Assembly (NCBI GenBank): GCA_016194635.1
Contig: JACQBC010000037.1
Span: 62,001-126,000 of the forward strand
Direction: 5' to 3'
From: Gammaproteobacteria bacterium
Lineage (GTDB): Bacteria; Pseudomonadota; Gammaproteobacteria; UBA6429; Thiohalophilaceae
Length of the DNA: 64,000 bases
Position numbers and translations under genes: made by a program. The notes under the pieces are model-generated. The model was given only the letters and a program-made list of their open reading frames with translations, searched no databases and had not been told where the DNA came from. Below are positions 52,777 through 61,049 of this stretch, piece after piece. Each line of letters starts with the position of its first letter. The stretch's first letter is position 1.

Positions 52777-55700
52777 ATGAAGCGTGCATTTTTAACCGGA
52801 GTGAATTCCGATTCGCTTGTCCATATCAACTACCAGCCCGCCTCGATGGACATCTGGGACAAAAAATACCGTCTCAAATCCAAGGACGGCCGGGTCATCG
52901 ACCAGAGCATGGACGAGACTTACCAGCGCGTGGCGCGCGCCTTGGCGGAAGTCGAGCCGATTGAACAGCGCCAGCACTGGTACGAAGAATTCCTCTGGGC
53001 GCTGCGCCACGGCGCGATCCCGGCCGGGCGGGTAACCTCCAATGCCGGCGCCTTGGAACACAAACCGGCCACCTCCACCATCAACTGCACGGTGTCCGGT
53101 TCGATCCGCGATTCGATGGATGACATTCTGCAAAAAGTCCACGAGGCCGGGCTGACCCTCAAGGCCGGTTGTGGCATCGGCTATGAATTTTCCACCCTGC
53201 GTCCACGCGGCGCCTATGTGTCCGGGGCCGGGGCGTATACCTCCGGACCGCTGTCGTTCATGGATATCTACGACAAGATGTGTTTCACCGTTTCCAGCGC
53301 TGGTGGCCGGCGCGGCGCACAGATGGCGACCTTCGATGTCAGTCATCCCGACGTGAAGGATTTTATCCGCGCCAAACGCGAGGCCGGACGCTTACGGCAA
53401 TTTAATTTATCGTTACTGATCACCGACGAATTCATGCAAGCGGTCGAGGCCGATACCGATTGGCCGCTGGTATTTCCCATCAAGGAAAAAGAAGCCAGCG
53501 AAGACAACATCGATTTAAACGATACGACAACGGTTGTGTGGCGCGAGTGGCCAATCACCGAGGGCTATGTCACCAATGCCACCGGACTGGTGGCCTGCAA
53601 GATCTACAAGACCATTAAGGCGCAGCGGCTGTGGGACATGATCATGACCTCCACCTACGACTTTGCCGAACCGGGCTTTATTTTGATCGACAAAGTCAAC
53701 GAAATGAACAACAACTGGTGGTGCGAGAATATTCGTGCCACCAATCCGTGTGTCACCGCAGATACCTGGGTGCATACCAGCCATGGTCCTCGTCAAGTAC
53801 AGGAATTGATTGGCCAACCTTTTGTCGCGCGGGTTAATGGTCAAGGTCATGCCGCGGCTGCGGAAGGGTTCTTTAAAACCGCCACGAAACCCGTGGTGCG
53901 TTTGCAAACCACCGAGGGATATCAATTACGGTTAACGCACGATCATCGCGTGCGCCGTGTCACCCTGTTCTCAGGGTATGTCACCGATACCGAATGGTGT
54001 GAGGCCGGTCAATTGCGCGCGGGTGACCGTGTATTGTTGAATGATCATCACCTCAATACGTCCTGGATCGGTGCGCATAACTTTGAAGAAGGGTACTTGT
54101 TAGGTTTGTTATTAGGCGATGGTACACTTAAGCAAGACAAAGCGGTTCTGTCAGTTTGGAAACAGGCGGCAATAGCCAATGGTGTTGATGCCCATTTTGT
54201 CACCGGTGTACAGGCCGTTATGGCAGAGGCCATGCGTGCTGCGCAAAGTTTGCCGCATCGCGGTGATTTTAGCGGTTGGCATGAAGTCGCAGGCCGTAAC
54301 GAATATCGCCTAAGTGTTGCTGCGCTCAAACAATTGGCCGAAGATGTCGGTATGGTGCCGGGTCACAAAGTGATCACACCGACTTTGGAACGTAGCTCCA
54401 GTGACTGTTACCGCGGTTTTCTGCGCGGACTGTTTGACAGTGACGGTTCCGTACACGGCAATCAGTCCAAGGGCGTGAGTGTGCGTTTGGCACAGTCCGA
54501 TCTGCCCACGCTGCAAGCGGTGCAACGCATGTTGCTGCGTTTAGGTGTGGTTGCCACGATCTATCCGGATCGTCGTCCGGCCGGCGCCAGTTTATTACCG
54601 GATGGTAAAGGCGGTAGCAAGCACTATGCGACCAAGCCCCAGCATGAATTAGTGATCAGCGGTGCGAATCTGCTGCAGTTCCAGCAACACATTGGTTTTG
54701 CCAATACTGATAAATCGGATCGTCTGGCGAACGCACTGAGCAATTACCAGCGTGAACTGAATCGCGAACGATTTGTTGCCTGCGTTGCGGCGGTAACTGA
54801 AGATGGTATTGAAGACGTCTATGACGTACAGATACCGGGCATTAATACGTTTGATGCCAACGGGTTGCATGCGCACAATTGTGGCGAACAACCATTACCA
54901 CCCTACGGTTCCTGTTTATTAGGTTCGATCAATCTCACCACCTTTGTGCGCAAACCATTTACCGAACAGACCACGTTCGATTGGGCCGAATACGACAAGA
55001 CCGTTAGCATTTTCACCCGCATGCTCGACAACGTGGTCGAGGTCAACGGCCTGCCGCTGCAAGGCCAACGCGATGAGATCGTGCGCAAACGCCGTCACGG
55101 CATGGGCTTTTTAGGGTTGGGTTCGACGCTCACCATGTTACGCATGAAATACGGCTCACCCGAATCGGTGCAATTCACCGAAAAGATCAGCCGCGAAATG
55201 GCCATGGCGGGTTGGCGCACCGCCTTGGAGCTGGCCAAGGAAAAAGGCCCCGCGCCGATCATGAATGAAGAGTTCACCGTCAGCGCCGCGATGTTACGTA
55301 AACGCCCGGAAATGCAGCGTGACGGTTACAAGATCGGCGATAAAATCCTCGGTAAGTTATTACACGCCAAGTACAGTCGTTACATGCAGCGTGTCGCCAC
55401 GGCCGACGCCGATCTGGTTGAACAATTAGCCACAACCGGCGCGCGGTTTACCCACCATAGCTCGATTGCACCTACGGGTACGATATCGTTGTCATTGGCC
55501 AACAACGCCAGCAACGGCATCGAACCGTCATTCGCGCATCATTATTTTAGAAATGTGATCCGTGAAGGCCGTAAGTCCAAGGAAAAGATCGACGTGTATT
55601 CCTTCGAGATGCTGGCTTACCGCGAGTTGATCAATCCCAAGGCCATGCCTTATACGGATAAAGCGGAGGAAAAACTCCCCGAGTATTTCATCACCGCCGA

Positions 55701-56061
55701 GGACATCACCCCCAAGGAACACGTCGACATCCAGGCCGCGGCGCAAAAATGGATCGATTCGTCGATCTCCAAAACCGCCAACGTGCCAACCGACTACCCA
55801 TTTGAAGACTTCAAGGGTATTTACAAATACGCCTATCAGCAGGGCTTGAAAGGCTGCACCACCTTCCGCTTCAACCCCGAGGCCTTCCAAGGCGTGTTGG
55901 TGAAAGAAAAAGATTTGGAAAAAACCACCTACCGGTTTAAATTGGAAAACGGCGAGGTGGTCGAGGTCAAGGGCAACGAAGAGATCGAATACGACGGCGA
56001 AATCCACACCGCCGCGAACTTGTTCGACGCGTTGAAAGAAGGGTATTACGGTAAATTTTAA
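52777..56061 (+). CDS. nrdJ: Class II (adenosylcobalamin-dependent) ribonucleotide reductase, large part NrdJa, with intein
   Basis: A 1094-residue precursor. Without the 377-residue intein the host protein is 717 residues, close to Pseudomonas NrdJa. Recognisable parts: substrate-loop and first redox cysteine region GLTLKAGCGIGYEFSTLRPRGA, FNLSLLITDEFM, then the catalytic NPC|GEQPLPPYGSC cysteine pair region interrupted by the intein, and IAPTGTISLSLANNASNGIEPSF near the C-terminus. It reduces ribonucleotides to deoxyribonucleotides using vitamin B12, independent of oxygen. ATG 52777 follows GGAGG. The C-terminal redox domain is encoded separately by nrdJb at 56191. NrdR boxes lie upstream. 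Activity depends on intein splicing. Confidence 0.95.
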   Translation: MKRAFLTGVNSDSLVHINYQPASMDIWDKKYRLKSKDGRVIDQSMDETYQRVARALAEVEPIEQRQHWYEEFLWALRHGAIPAGRVTSNAGALEHKPATSTINCTVSGSIRDSMDDILQKVHEAGLTLKAGCGIGYEFSTLRPRGAYVSGAGAYTSGPLSFMDIYDKMCFTVSSAGGRRGAQMATFDVSHPDVKDFIRAKREAGRLRQFNLSLLITDEFMQAVEADTDWPLVFPIKEKEASEDNIDLNDTTTVVWREWPITEGYVTNATGLVACKIYKTIKAQRLWDMIMTSTYDFAEPGFILIDKVNEMNNNWWCENIRATNPCVTADTWVHTSHGPRQVQELIGQPFVARVNGQGHAAAAEGFFKTATKPVVRLQTTEGYQLRLTHDHRVRRVTLFSGYVTDTEWCEAGQLRAGDRVLLNDHHLNTSWIGAHNFEEGYLLGLLLGDGTLKQDKAVLSVWKQAAIANGVDAHFVTGVQAVMAEAMRAAQSLPHRGDFSGWHEVAGRNEYRLSVAALKQLAEDVGMVPGHKVITPTLERSSSDCYRGFLRGLFDSDGSVHGNQSKGVSVRLAQSDLPTLQAVQRMLLRLGVVATIYPDRRPAGASLLPDGKGGSKHYATKPQHELVISGANLLQFQQHIGFANTDKSDRLANALSNYQRELNRERFVACVAAVTEDGIEDVYDVQIPGINTFDANGLHAHNCGEQPLPPYGSCLLGSINLTTFVRKPFTEQTTFDWAEYDKTVSIFTRMLDNVVEVNGLPLQGQRDEIVRKRRHGMGFLGLGSTLTMLRMKYGSPESVQFTEKISREMAMAGWRTALELAKEKGPAPIMNEEFTVSAAMLRKRPEMQRDGYKIGDKILGKLLHAKYSRYMQRVATADADLVEQLATTGARFTHHSSIAPTGTISLSLANNASNGIEPSFAHHYFRNVIREGRKSKEKIDVYSFEMLAYRELINPKAMPYTDKAEEKLPEYFITAEDITPKEHVDIQAAAQKWIDSSISKTANVPTDYPFEDFKGIYKYAYQQGLKGCTTFRFNPEAFQGVLVKEKDLEKTTYRFKLENGEVVEVKGNEEIEYDGEIHTAANLFDALKEGYYGKF
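53749..54879 (+). mobile_element. Intein with LAGLIDADG homing endonuclease inserted in nrdJ
   Basis: A 377-residue in-frame insertion. Splice junctions: first residue Cys325 (CVTADTWVHTS, block A), end VQIPGINTFDANGLHAHN followed by extein Cys702 (blocks F and G with His-Asn). Block B is RLTHDHRVRRV. Two endonuclease motifs, LLGLLLGDGTL and FLRGLFDSDGS, keep both catalytic aspartates, so homing may still be possible. It sits exactly before the active-site cysteine of NPCGEQ, a known insertion site in ribonucleotide reductases. Confidence 0.93.
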
Positions 56062-56110
56062 TCGAACAGGCATAAACTCGGCTTACTGAACAACACACGG
56101 GACAGGATAC

Positions 56111-56218
56111 ATGCAACGATCGTTGATGTTACAAAGAAGATTGATGCAACAACGCCGAGTGCAAGAGCAACAACAGAGGACACGCAGACAATGGCAATTA
56201 AAATCCAAAGCAAAATAG
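56111..56218 (+). CDS. Short Arg/Gln-rich open frame overlapping the nrdJb start
   Basis: A 35-codon frame from ATG 56111 to TAG 56218. Its product is almost only Arg, Gln, Lys, Leu and Met (for example RRLMQQRRVQEQQQRTRRQW). AGGA is three bases before the ATG, closer than ideal. It overlaps the first 28 bases of nrdJb in another frame. Translation is not proven; it may be a leader peptide or a chance frame. Confidence 0.3.
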   Translation: MQRSLMLQRRLMQQRRVQEQQQRTRRQWQLKSKAK

Positions 56219-56901
56219 TCAGCTACGACGTCGCCAAACAAGACGAGGACGACAACGCCGCCGAACAGGCGCTGGCATTGGCGCGCGGTCAAGAACCGGA
56301 AAGCAATGTTATCCAGATGCACGAAAAGCTCGAGCGGCCCGAGATGCTGCTCGGTTCGACCTATAAAATCAAAACCCCGCTCACCGAACACGCTTTGTAC
56401 GTCACGATCAACGACGTGATTCTAAATCCCGGTACGCCGCACGAACTACGCCGGCCGTTTGAGATTTTCATCAACTCCAAAAACATGGATCACTTCCAGT
56501 GGATCGTCGCGTTAACACGGATTATCTCCGCTGTGTTCCGCAAGGGTGGCGATGTCACCTTCCTGGTGGAAGAAATGCGCTCGGTGTTCGACCCGCGCGG
56601 CGGCTATTTCAAAAAAGGCGGCAAATACATGCCCAGCTTGGTCGCCGAGATCGGCGACGCCGTCGAATGCCACCTGCGCATGATCGGCCTGCTCAAGGAC
56701 GACGGCCTTGACCCACACCAGCAAAAACTCGTCGCCGAGAAACGCCAACAATACGAAGCCTCCGTCAAACAAGCCGAAAAAAATACCGCCGGCGATTTTC
56801 CCGAGGGCGCGCAGCTATGCCCCAAATGCACCACCAAGGCAGTGATCAAGATGGATGGGTGTATGACGTGTCTTAACTGCGGTGACAGCAAATGCGGTTG
56901 A
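56191..56901 (+). CDS. Class II ribonucleotide reductase, C-terminal part NrdJb (TSCPD domain)
   Basis: A 236-residue protein matching the separate NrdJb of Pseudomonas. It contains YKIKTPLTEHALYVTINDVIL, the TSCPD-like region with HELRRPFEIFINSKN, and a C-terminal metal or redox centre CPKC (about 205-208) and CLNCGDSKCG at the very end. Such cysteines re-reduce the active site of NrdJa by disulfide exchange with thioredoxin. Starts at ATG 56191, 130 bases after nrdJ, same operon; a terminator follows at 57018. Confidence 0.88.
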   Translation: MAIKIQSKIVSYDVAKQDEDDNAAEQALALARGQEPESNVIQMHEKLERPEMLLGSTYKIKTPLTEHALYVTINDVILNPGTPHELRRPFEIFINSKNMDHFQWIVALTRIISAVFRKGGDVTFLVEEMRSVFDPRGGYFKKGGKYMPSLVAEIGDAVECHLRMIGLLKDDGLDPHQQKLVAEKRQQYEASVKQAEKNTAGDFPEGAQLCPKCTTKAVIKMDGCMTCLNCGDSKCG

Positions 56902-57017
56902 ATACAAACTGCTCCTCCGTGCTTATCTGTTCTTCCTTGAGGAAAGCACAATGCCGGGTGTAATTATCGCAGGCTAGGGTAGGGTTATAGATATGATATA
57001 TTGTGAGAGGATTACCC

Positions 57018-57044
57018 AAAGGCAGCCTGGGCTGCCTTTTTTAG
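57018..57044 (+). terminator. Terminator after nrdJb
   Basis: AAAGGCAGCC and GGCTGCCTTT form a ten-base stem with a minimal loop, followed by TTTAGTTTTT. It closes the nrdJ-nrdJb transcript. Confidence 0.85.
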
Positions 57045-57177
57045 TTTTTGTAGTGTTACAAACAAAAGATGTTTTATATGTACACTGAAGTTTGTAGATT
57101 TTTCGCGGAATGAGGAAAGTAAGATTGTAGGGATAATTCAAATTCAACCTGATGTACAACTAGCAGGAGACTGTTCA

Positions 57178-57834
57178 ATGACAACCGAGCAAAAATCCGA
57201 AACATCACTTGTATTGTCTTATCTTGGACTGCGTAAAGCGATTGGGATTATAGGTATAAGTTTGCCATTTGTGCTTGTTATTGGAAAGCGTATCATGGAT
57301 GGGCCGGGGATGTTACCATCAATTAGTGGCTATTATTACACTACAATGCGAAATGTTTTCGTTGGGAGTTTATTCGCAATAGGTGTTTTTCTGTTGTCGT
57401 ACCGCGGCCCAGAAAGAAAAGACGATGTTGCGGGTAACTTGGCATGCTTGTTTGCGATTGGCGTCGCCATTTTCCCAATAATGCCGGATGGAGGCACGGC
57501 CCGCTTGTCGTTGGTGGTTGGCTATTTGCATCTAGCCTTCGCGATATTGTTATTTTTGACCCTTGCCTATTTTTCATTGTTTTTGTTTAGGAAAACTGAC
57601 GCAACGAAAGAAATGACGGCAAGAAAACGCCACAGAAATGCAATTTATTTGACCTGTGGCATCACTATACTCGGTTCCATAATATTATTGCTAATTTATC
57701 TATTATTTCTGCGCTACATCGTTCCCTATAAACTAGAACCCATTTTTTGGTTAGAATCATTTGCAATTTTTGCTTTTGGAGTTTCGTGGTTGACCAAAGG
57801 CGAGGCTATCTTAAAGGATCATGAGACTGACTAA
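57178..57834 (+). CDS. Unknown integral membrane protein, six predicted helices
   Basis: A 218-residue protein with about six transmembrane segments: 20-38, 61-77, 87-103, 112-136, 155-175 and 184-204. Conserved-looking pieces are SISGYYYTTMRNVFVGSLFAIG and YRGPERKDDVAGNLAC, then IFPIMPDGG, a pattern seen in an uncharacterised bacterial membrane family whose name I cannot place. GCAGGAGA lies before ATG 57178. The gene is clearly AT-richer than its neighbours and stands alone between a terminator and a gene-poor stretch, which hints at acquisition from elsewhere. No catalytic residues recognised. Confidence 0.75.
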   Translation: MTTEQKSETSLVLSYLGLRKAIGIIGISLPFVLVIGKRIMDGPGMLPSISGYYYTTMRNVFVGSLFAIGVFLLSYRGPERKDDVAGNLACLFAIGVAIFPIMPDGGTARLSLVVGYLHLAFAILLFLTLAYFSLFLFRKTDATKEMTARKRHRNAIYLTCGITILGSIILLLIYLLFLRYIVPYKLEPIFWLESFAIFAFGVSWLTKGEAILKDHETD

Positions 57835-58252
57835 GCCCAGGGGCATACGAATCATAGATACCAAGGCTTGCAATGACGCACGTTGATATTTTTAAAAGCC
57901 GGATATTGAAAACATACGCGATATTCCTGCGGTATCCATTGATACTGAATGACTCAAAGGACTAGCTGATAAACCCGTGACTGTTGATTTAAGTAACAAT
58001 GAAATTTTTGTCGGCATCGCACGCTTCGATTTGCCCCACCTTTACTCATGTCAAAATGACCAGTCGCGGCCGAGCCATTCGAGTTTGATCTTGAGTGTTC
58101 TCTAGTAATTGTAGTCCGATTAATCGGCCACGTTGGTTAATTTTTCACGTGGCGGATAGGCAATAATTCATTTTTGAATGGCTACTAGGATGATAACTTC
58201 CAGCGATATCCCATGTGGGATGCCAAGGCAACACAACTTAAGGAGATACCCT
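57835..58252. other. Gene-poor stretch
   Basis: About 420 bases with no open frame of note, no RNA gene and no strong promoter recognised. It lies between the unknown membrane protein and a very small membrane protein. Confidence 0.4.
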
Positions 58253-58447
58253 ATGTCTGGATTTATCATTACTATTACCAGCAATAATAAATGGTGGTAC
58301 CTGTTGGGAACGATTTTGTTCCTGGCGCTGGGTATCATACTTGCCATCGTCGGATTCACGGGTGGAAATACCACGTTGGGTATTGCCGGGATCGTTGTTG
58401 GTGTCGTGTCGTGTGTGTTTGTGGTCGATGCACTCAAGAATTTGTAA
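58253..58447 (+). CDS. Small two-helix membrane protein
   Basis: A 64-residue protein starting at ATG 58253 with AAGGAGA six bases upstream, the best ribosome binding site in this stretch; the longer frame from 58178 has none. It has a polar N-terminus (SGFIITITSNNKWW), a helix LLGTILFLALGIILAIVGF, a Gly/Thr turn and a second helix IAGIVVGVVSCVFVVDAL. No motif recognised. Followed by a terminator at 58470. Confidence 0.6.
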   Translation: MSGFIITITSNNKWWYLLGTILFLALGIILAIVGFTGGNTTLGIAGIVVGVVSCVFVVDALKNL

Positions 58448-58469
58448 CAGGGCATCGCACTATGGCAAG

Positions 58470-58493
58470 AGGGGGGCAGTTACTGCCCCCTTT
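58470..58493 (+). terminator. Terminator after the small membrane protein
   Basis: GGGGGCAG and CTGCCCCC form an eight-base stem with a TTA loop, then TTT, 23 bases past the stop codon. Confidence 0.65.
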
Positions 58494-58689
58494 GGGGATT
58501 TATCGCGACAAGTGGCCGCCTCAAAACTATACTCTCAGCCCGGCTGAAACAATTCAGCAGCGAGAATCGTCGCCTTCCCAAGGTCGTTCCGGCTATCGCC
58601 GACCGGCGCAAAGCATTTCCGCATGATAAATCTGATAAACTCGCCCAACACAAACAGTAATTGAAATTACCTCAGTGCAGTGAGACACC

Positions 58690-59850
58690 ATGATCACCAC
58701 CCTTGCCATCGGCAATTACCGTTCGCTGTTAAAACTGGTCATCCCCCTTGGACGACTCAACGTCATCACTGGCGCAAACGGCAGTGGTAAATCCAATCTG
58801 TATCGCGCGTTGCGTTTATTAGCCGAGACCGCGCAAGGCGGGGTGGTGAATGCCTTGGCGCGCGAAGGCGGACTGAACTCCACGTTCTGGGCGGGACCGG
58901 AAAAAGTGACTCGGCGCATGCGCAAGGGCGAGGTTGCCGTGGAGGGCGGGCCGCGTCAGGAGGTGGTACGTTTGCGGTTGGGTTTTGCCGAGGAGGATTT
59001 TGGCTATGCGATCACCTTGGGCTTACCGACGCCCTCGTCGTCCGCTTTTGCGTTGGACCCGGAGATCAAACGTGAGTGTATCTGGGCGGGACCGTTTTAC
59101 CGCCCGGCAGCGTTGTTAGTGGATCGGGTTGGCGCGCTTATTAAGGTCCGCGCAAAACGCGAGTGGGAGGTGGTGATGCAACATGCCAGTCATTTCGACA
59201 GCATGTTTACCCAAGTAAGCGATCCACGCGCGCTGCCGGAGGTATTTCAATTGCGCGAGACGGTTCGTCATTGGCGCTTCTACGATCATTTTCGCACCGA
59301 CGCCGAAGCACCGGCGCGGGTTCCACAACTGGGGACGCGTACACCGGTGTTGCAGCATGACGGCCGGGATCTGGCCGCCGCGTTGCAAACCATCCGCGAG
59401 ATCGGCGATAGCCACGCGCTCGACCGCGCGATCAGCGATGCGTTTGCAGGCGCCAAATTGGCCATCAGCGTGCAGGCCGACGGTCGTTTTGCGGTAACAC
59501 TGCATCAAGAGGGTTTACTGCGATGCCTCACCGGATCGGAATTGTCCGACGGGACCTTCCGCTATCTATTATGGATTGCCGCGTTGTTAACCCCGCGTCC
59601 CCCCTCACTGATGGTATTAAATGAACCCGAGACCAGTCTACACCCGGATTTGTTACCCGCCTTGGCCCGGCTGATCATTCAAGTGTCGAATAAAACCCAA
59701 GTCTGGGTGATCTCCCACGCCCATCGTTTAATCGCTGCCTTGCACGAAGCACCGCACTGCCAGCGTATCGAATTGGAAAAGCAACTCGGACAAACCCTGG
59801 TCAAGGGGCTTGGGGTATTGGACGAACCCGCGTGGCATTGGCCGGATTAG
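58690..59850 (+). CDS. AAA family ATPase (AAA_21, RecF/OLD-like)
   Basis: A 386-residue protein. It begins ITTLAIGNYRSLLKLVIPLGRLNVITG with Walker A GANGSGKSN at about 29-37, has SGSELSDGT-like signature (LTGSELSDGTFRYLLWIAALL) near 280, Walker B MVLNEPETSLHPDLLP and the switch VWVISHAHRLIAAL. This is the SMC-like ABC ATPase head of predicted ATPases related to RecF and OLD proteins, without the TOPRIM nuclease domain of OLD. Function unknown; members occur in defence and DNA-repair settings but here no partner gene is adjacent. ATG 58690 is 240 bases after the small membrane protein. Confidence 0.85.
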   Translation: MITTLAIGNYRSLLKLVIPLGRLNVITGANGSGKSNLYRALRLLAETAQGGVVNALAREGGLNSTFWAGPEKVTRRMRKGEVAVEGGPRQEVVRLRLGFAEEDFGYAITLGLPTPSSSAFALDPEIKRECIWAGPFYRPAALLVDRVGALIKVRAKREWEVVMQHASHFDSMFTQVSDPRALPEVFQLRETVRHWRFYDHFRTDAEAPARVPQLGTRTPVLQHDGRDLAAALQTIREIGDSHALDRAISDAFAGAKLAISVQADGRFAVTLHQEGLLRCLTGSELSDGTFRYLLWIAALLTPRPPSLMVLNEPETSLHPDLLPALARLIIQVSNKTQVWVISHAHRLIAALHEAPHCQRIELEKQLGQTLVKGLGVLDEPAWHWPD

Positions 59851-59954
59851 TCCTTACCCTCGCTATCGGCATCATTGTCAAAGCGAGCGAGTAAAAACGC
59901 ATCGAGTCGTTCCAGCGCGTGCGTGCTTAGCGGGGTAAACATACCCTCGCTCAT
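59847..59954 (-). CDS. Short frame resembling the start of a UPF0149/YecA protein
   Basis: A 35-codon minus-strand frame reading FTPLSTHALERLDAFLLARF then an acidic tail. YecA-type proteins begin with a similar pattern (pLsdeELerLddFLl) but continue for over 150 residues with a zinc motif; this one stops early, right at the end of the convergent ATPase gene. It is either a truncated remnant or a very small acidic protein. No strong ribosome binding site. Confidence 0.35.
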   Translation of the reverse strand: MSEGMFTPLSTHALERLDAFLLARFDNDADSEGKD

Positions 59955-60044
59955 TTACAAAATTATCCAGTGGAACCGGTTTAGGCGATGTTCGATTGCA
60001 GTTTCAACAACATGCCTTACACGCTTGTTTAATGAGGGTGATCG

Positions 60045-60881
60045 TTACAGGTCCAAGTTCTTCCACAAAGCCAGCGTGGCTTCGGCTTGATTCATGGTAT
60101 AAAAATGCAGCCCGGGCGCACCGCTTTCCAGCAAGTTTTCGCAAAGCTCGGTCACCACCTCTTCGCCGAAGGCGCGGATAGCGGCGGCGTCATCGCCGAA
60201 ACCCTCCAGGCGTTTGCGGATCCAACGGGGGATCTCCGCGCCGCACAAATCAGAAAAACGCGCCAGTTGTTTGTAATTGGTGATCGGCATGATGCCGGGG
60301 ACGATCGGCGCGTTCACCCCTAAGTGTTGGGCGTCATTCACAAAACGAAAGTAAGCATCGGGATTAAAAAAATACTGGGTAATCGCCCGGTCGGCGCCGG
60401 CGTCGATTTTACGTTTGAAATTAAGCAAATCGCTTTCTGGATCGCGCGCCTGCGGATGCACCTCGGGATAGGCGGCGACTTCAATATAAAAATGTTGCCC
60501 GGTTTCGGCGCGGACAAACTCCACCAACTCATTGGCGTAGCGAAATTCGCCCGCGGCGTGCATGCCCGAAGGCATATCGCCGCGCAACGCAACGATATGT
60601 TTGATGCCGTTGGCGCGATAGGTCTGCAAAATAGCGCGGATGTTTTCCTGGGTGGAACCGATGCAGGATAAATGCGGCGCGGCGTTTTGCCCGGACCGTA
60701 TGATCTCCACCACGGTTTCGAGAGTGCCTTGCTGGGTGCTGCCTCCTGCGCCAAAGGTGACTGAAAAATATTTTGGTTTGAGTACGGCGAGTTTATCGCG
60801 TACCAGCCGCAATTTTTCCGCACCCTCGGGGGTTTTGGGCGGAAAGAATTCAAAGCTGAAAGATTTTGTGCTGTGCGCCAT
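60045..60881 (-). CDS. metF: Methylenetetrahydrofolate reductase
   Basis: A 278-residue TIM-barrel flavoprotein. It opens SFEFFPPKTPEGAEKL (catalytic Glu) and has VTFGAGGSTQQGTL, PHLSCIG, ALRGDMP (FAD-binding Asp), ADRAITQYFFNPDAYFRFV and VPGIMPITNYKQLARF. It reduces 5,10-methylene-THF to 5-methyl-THF for methionine synthesis. The normal companion of ahcY in the methyl cycle, transcribed after it, with a repeat-rich 170-base gap between. Confidence 0.96.
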   Translation of the reverse strand: MAHSTKSFSFEFFPPKTPEGAEKLRLVRDKLAVLKPKYFSVTFGAGGSTQQGTLETVVEIIRSGQNAAPHLSCIGSTQENIRAILQTYRANGIKHIVALRGDMPSGMHAAGEFRYANELVEFVRAETGQHFYIEVAAYPEVHPQARDPESDLLNFKRKIDAGADRAITQYFFNPDAYFRFVNDAQHLGVNAPIVPGIMPITNYKQLARFSDLCGAEIPRWIRKRLEGFGDDAAAIRAFGEEVVTELCENLLESGAPGLHFYTMNQAEATLALWKNLDL

Positions 60882-60979
60882 AAATAAATTATTCCTCCTT
60901 CATCCAACTGCACGCGCTGCTATTACCTTGTTACTCGGCGAGGGCGAGGGTATACAAGAAGTCCTCACGTATGCCGCTC

Positions 60980-61045
60980 CCCCCTCACCCGCCACCGCGC
61001 GCGGTGGCCACCCCCTCCCTCAGGGAGCGGGATAGGGTGAGGGGA
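60980..61045. repeat. Nested inverted repeats between ahcY and metF
   Basis: An outer pair CCCCTCACCC (60981-60990) and GGGTGAGGGG (61035-61044) encloses a perfect hairpin GCCACCGC-GC-GCGGTGGC (60991-61008) and a smaller CTCCCTCAGGGAG. It resembles the GC-rich dispersed palindromes found between genes in many proteobacteria and may reduce metF transcription. Confidence 0.6.
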
Positions 61046-61049
61046 CAGG

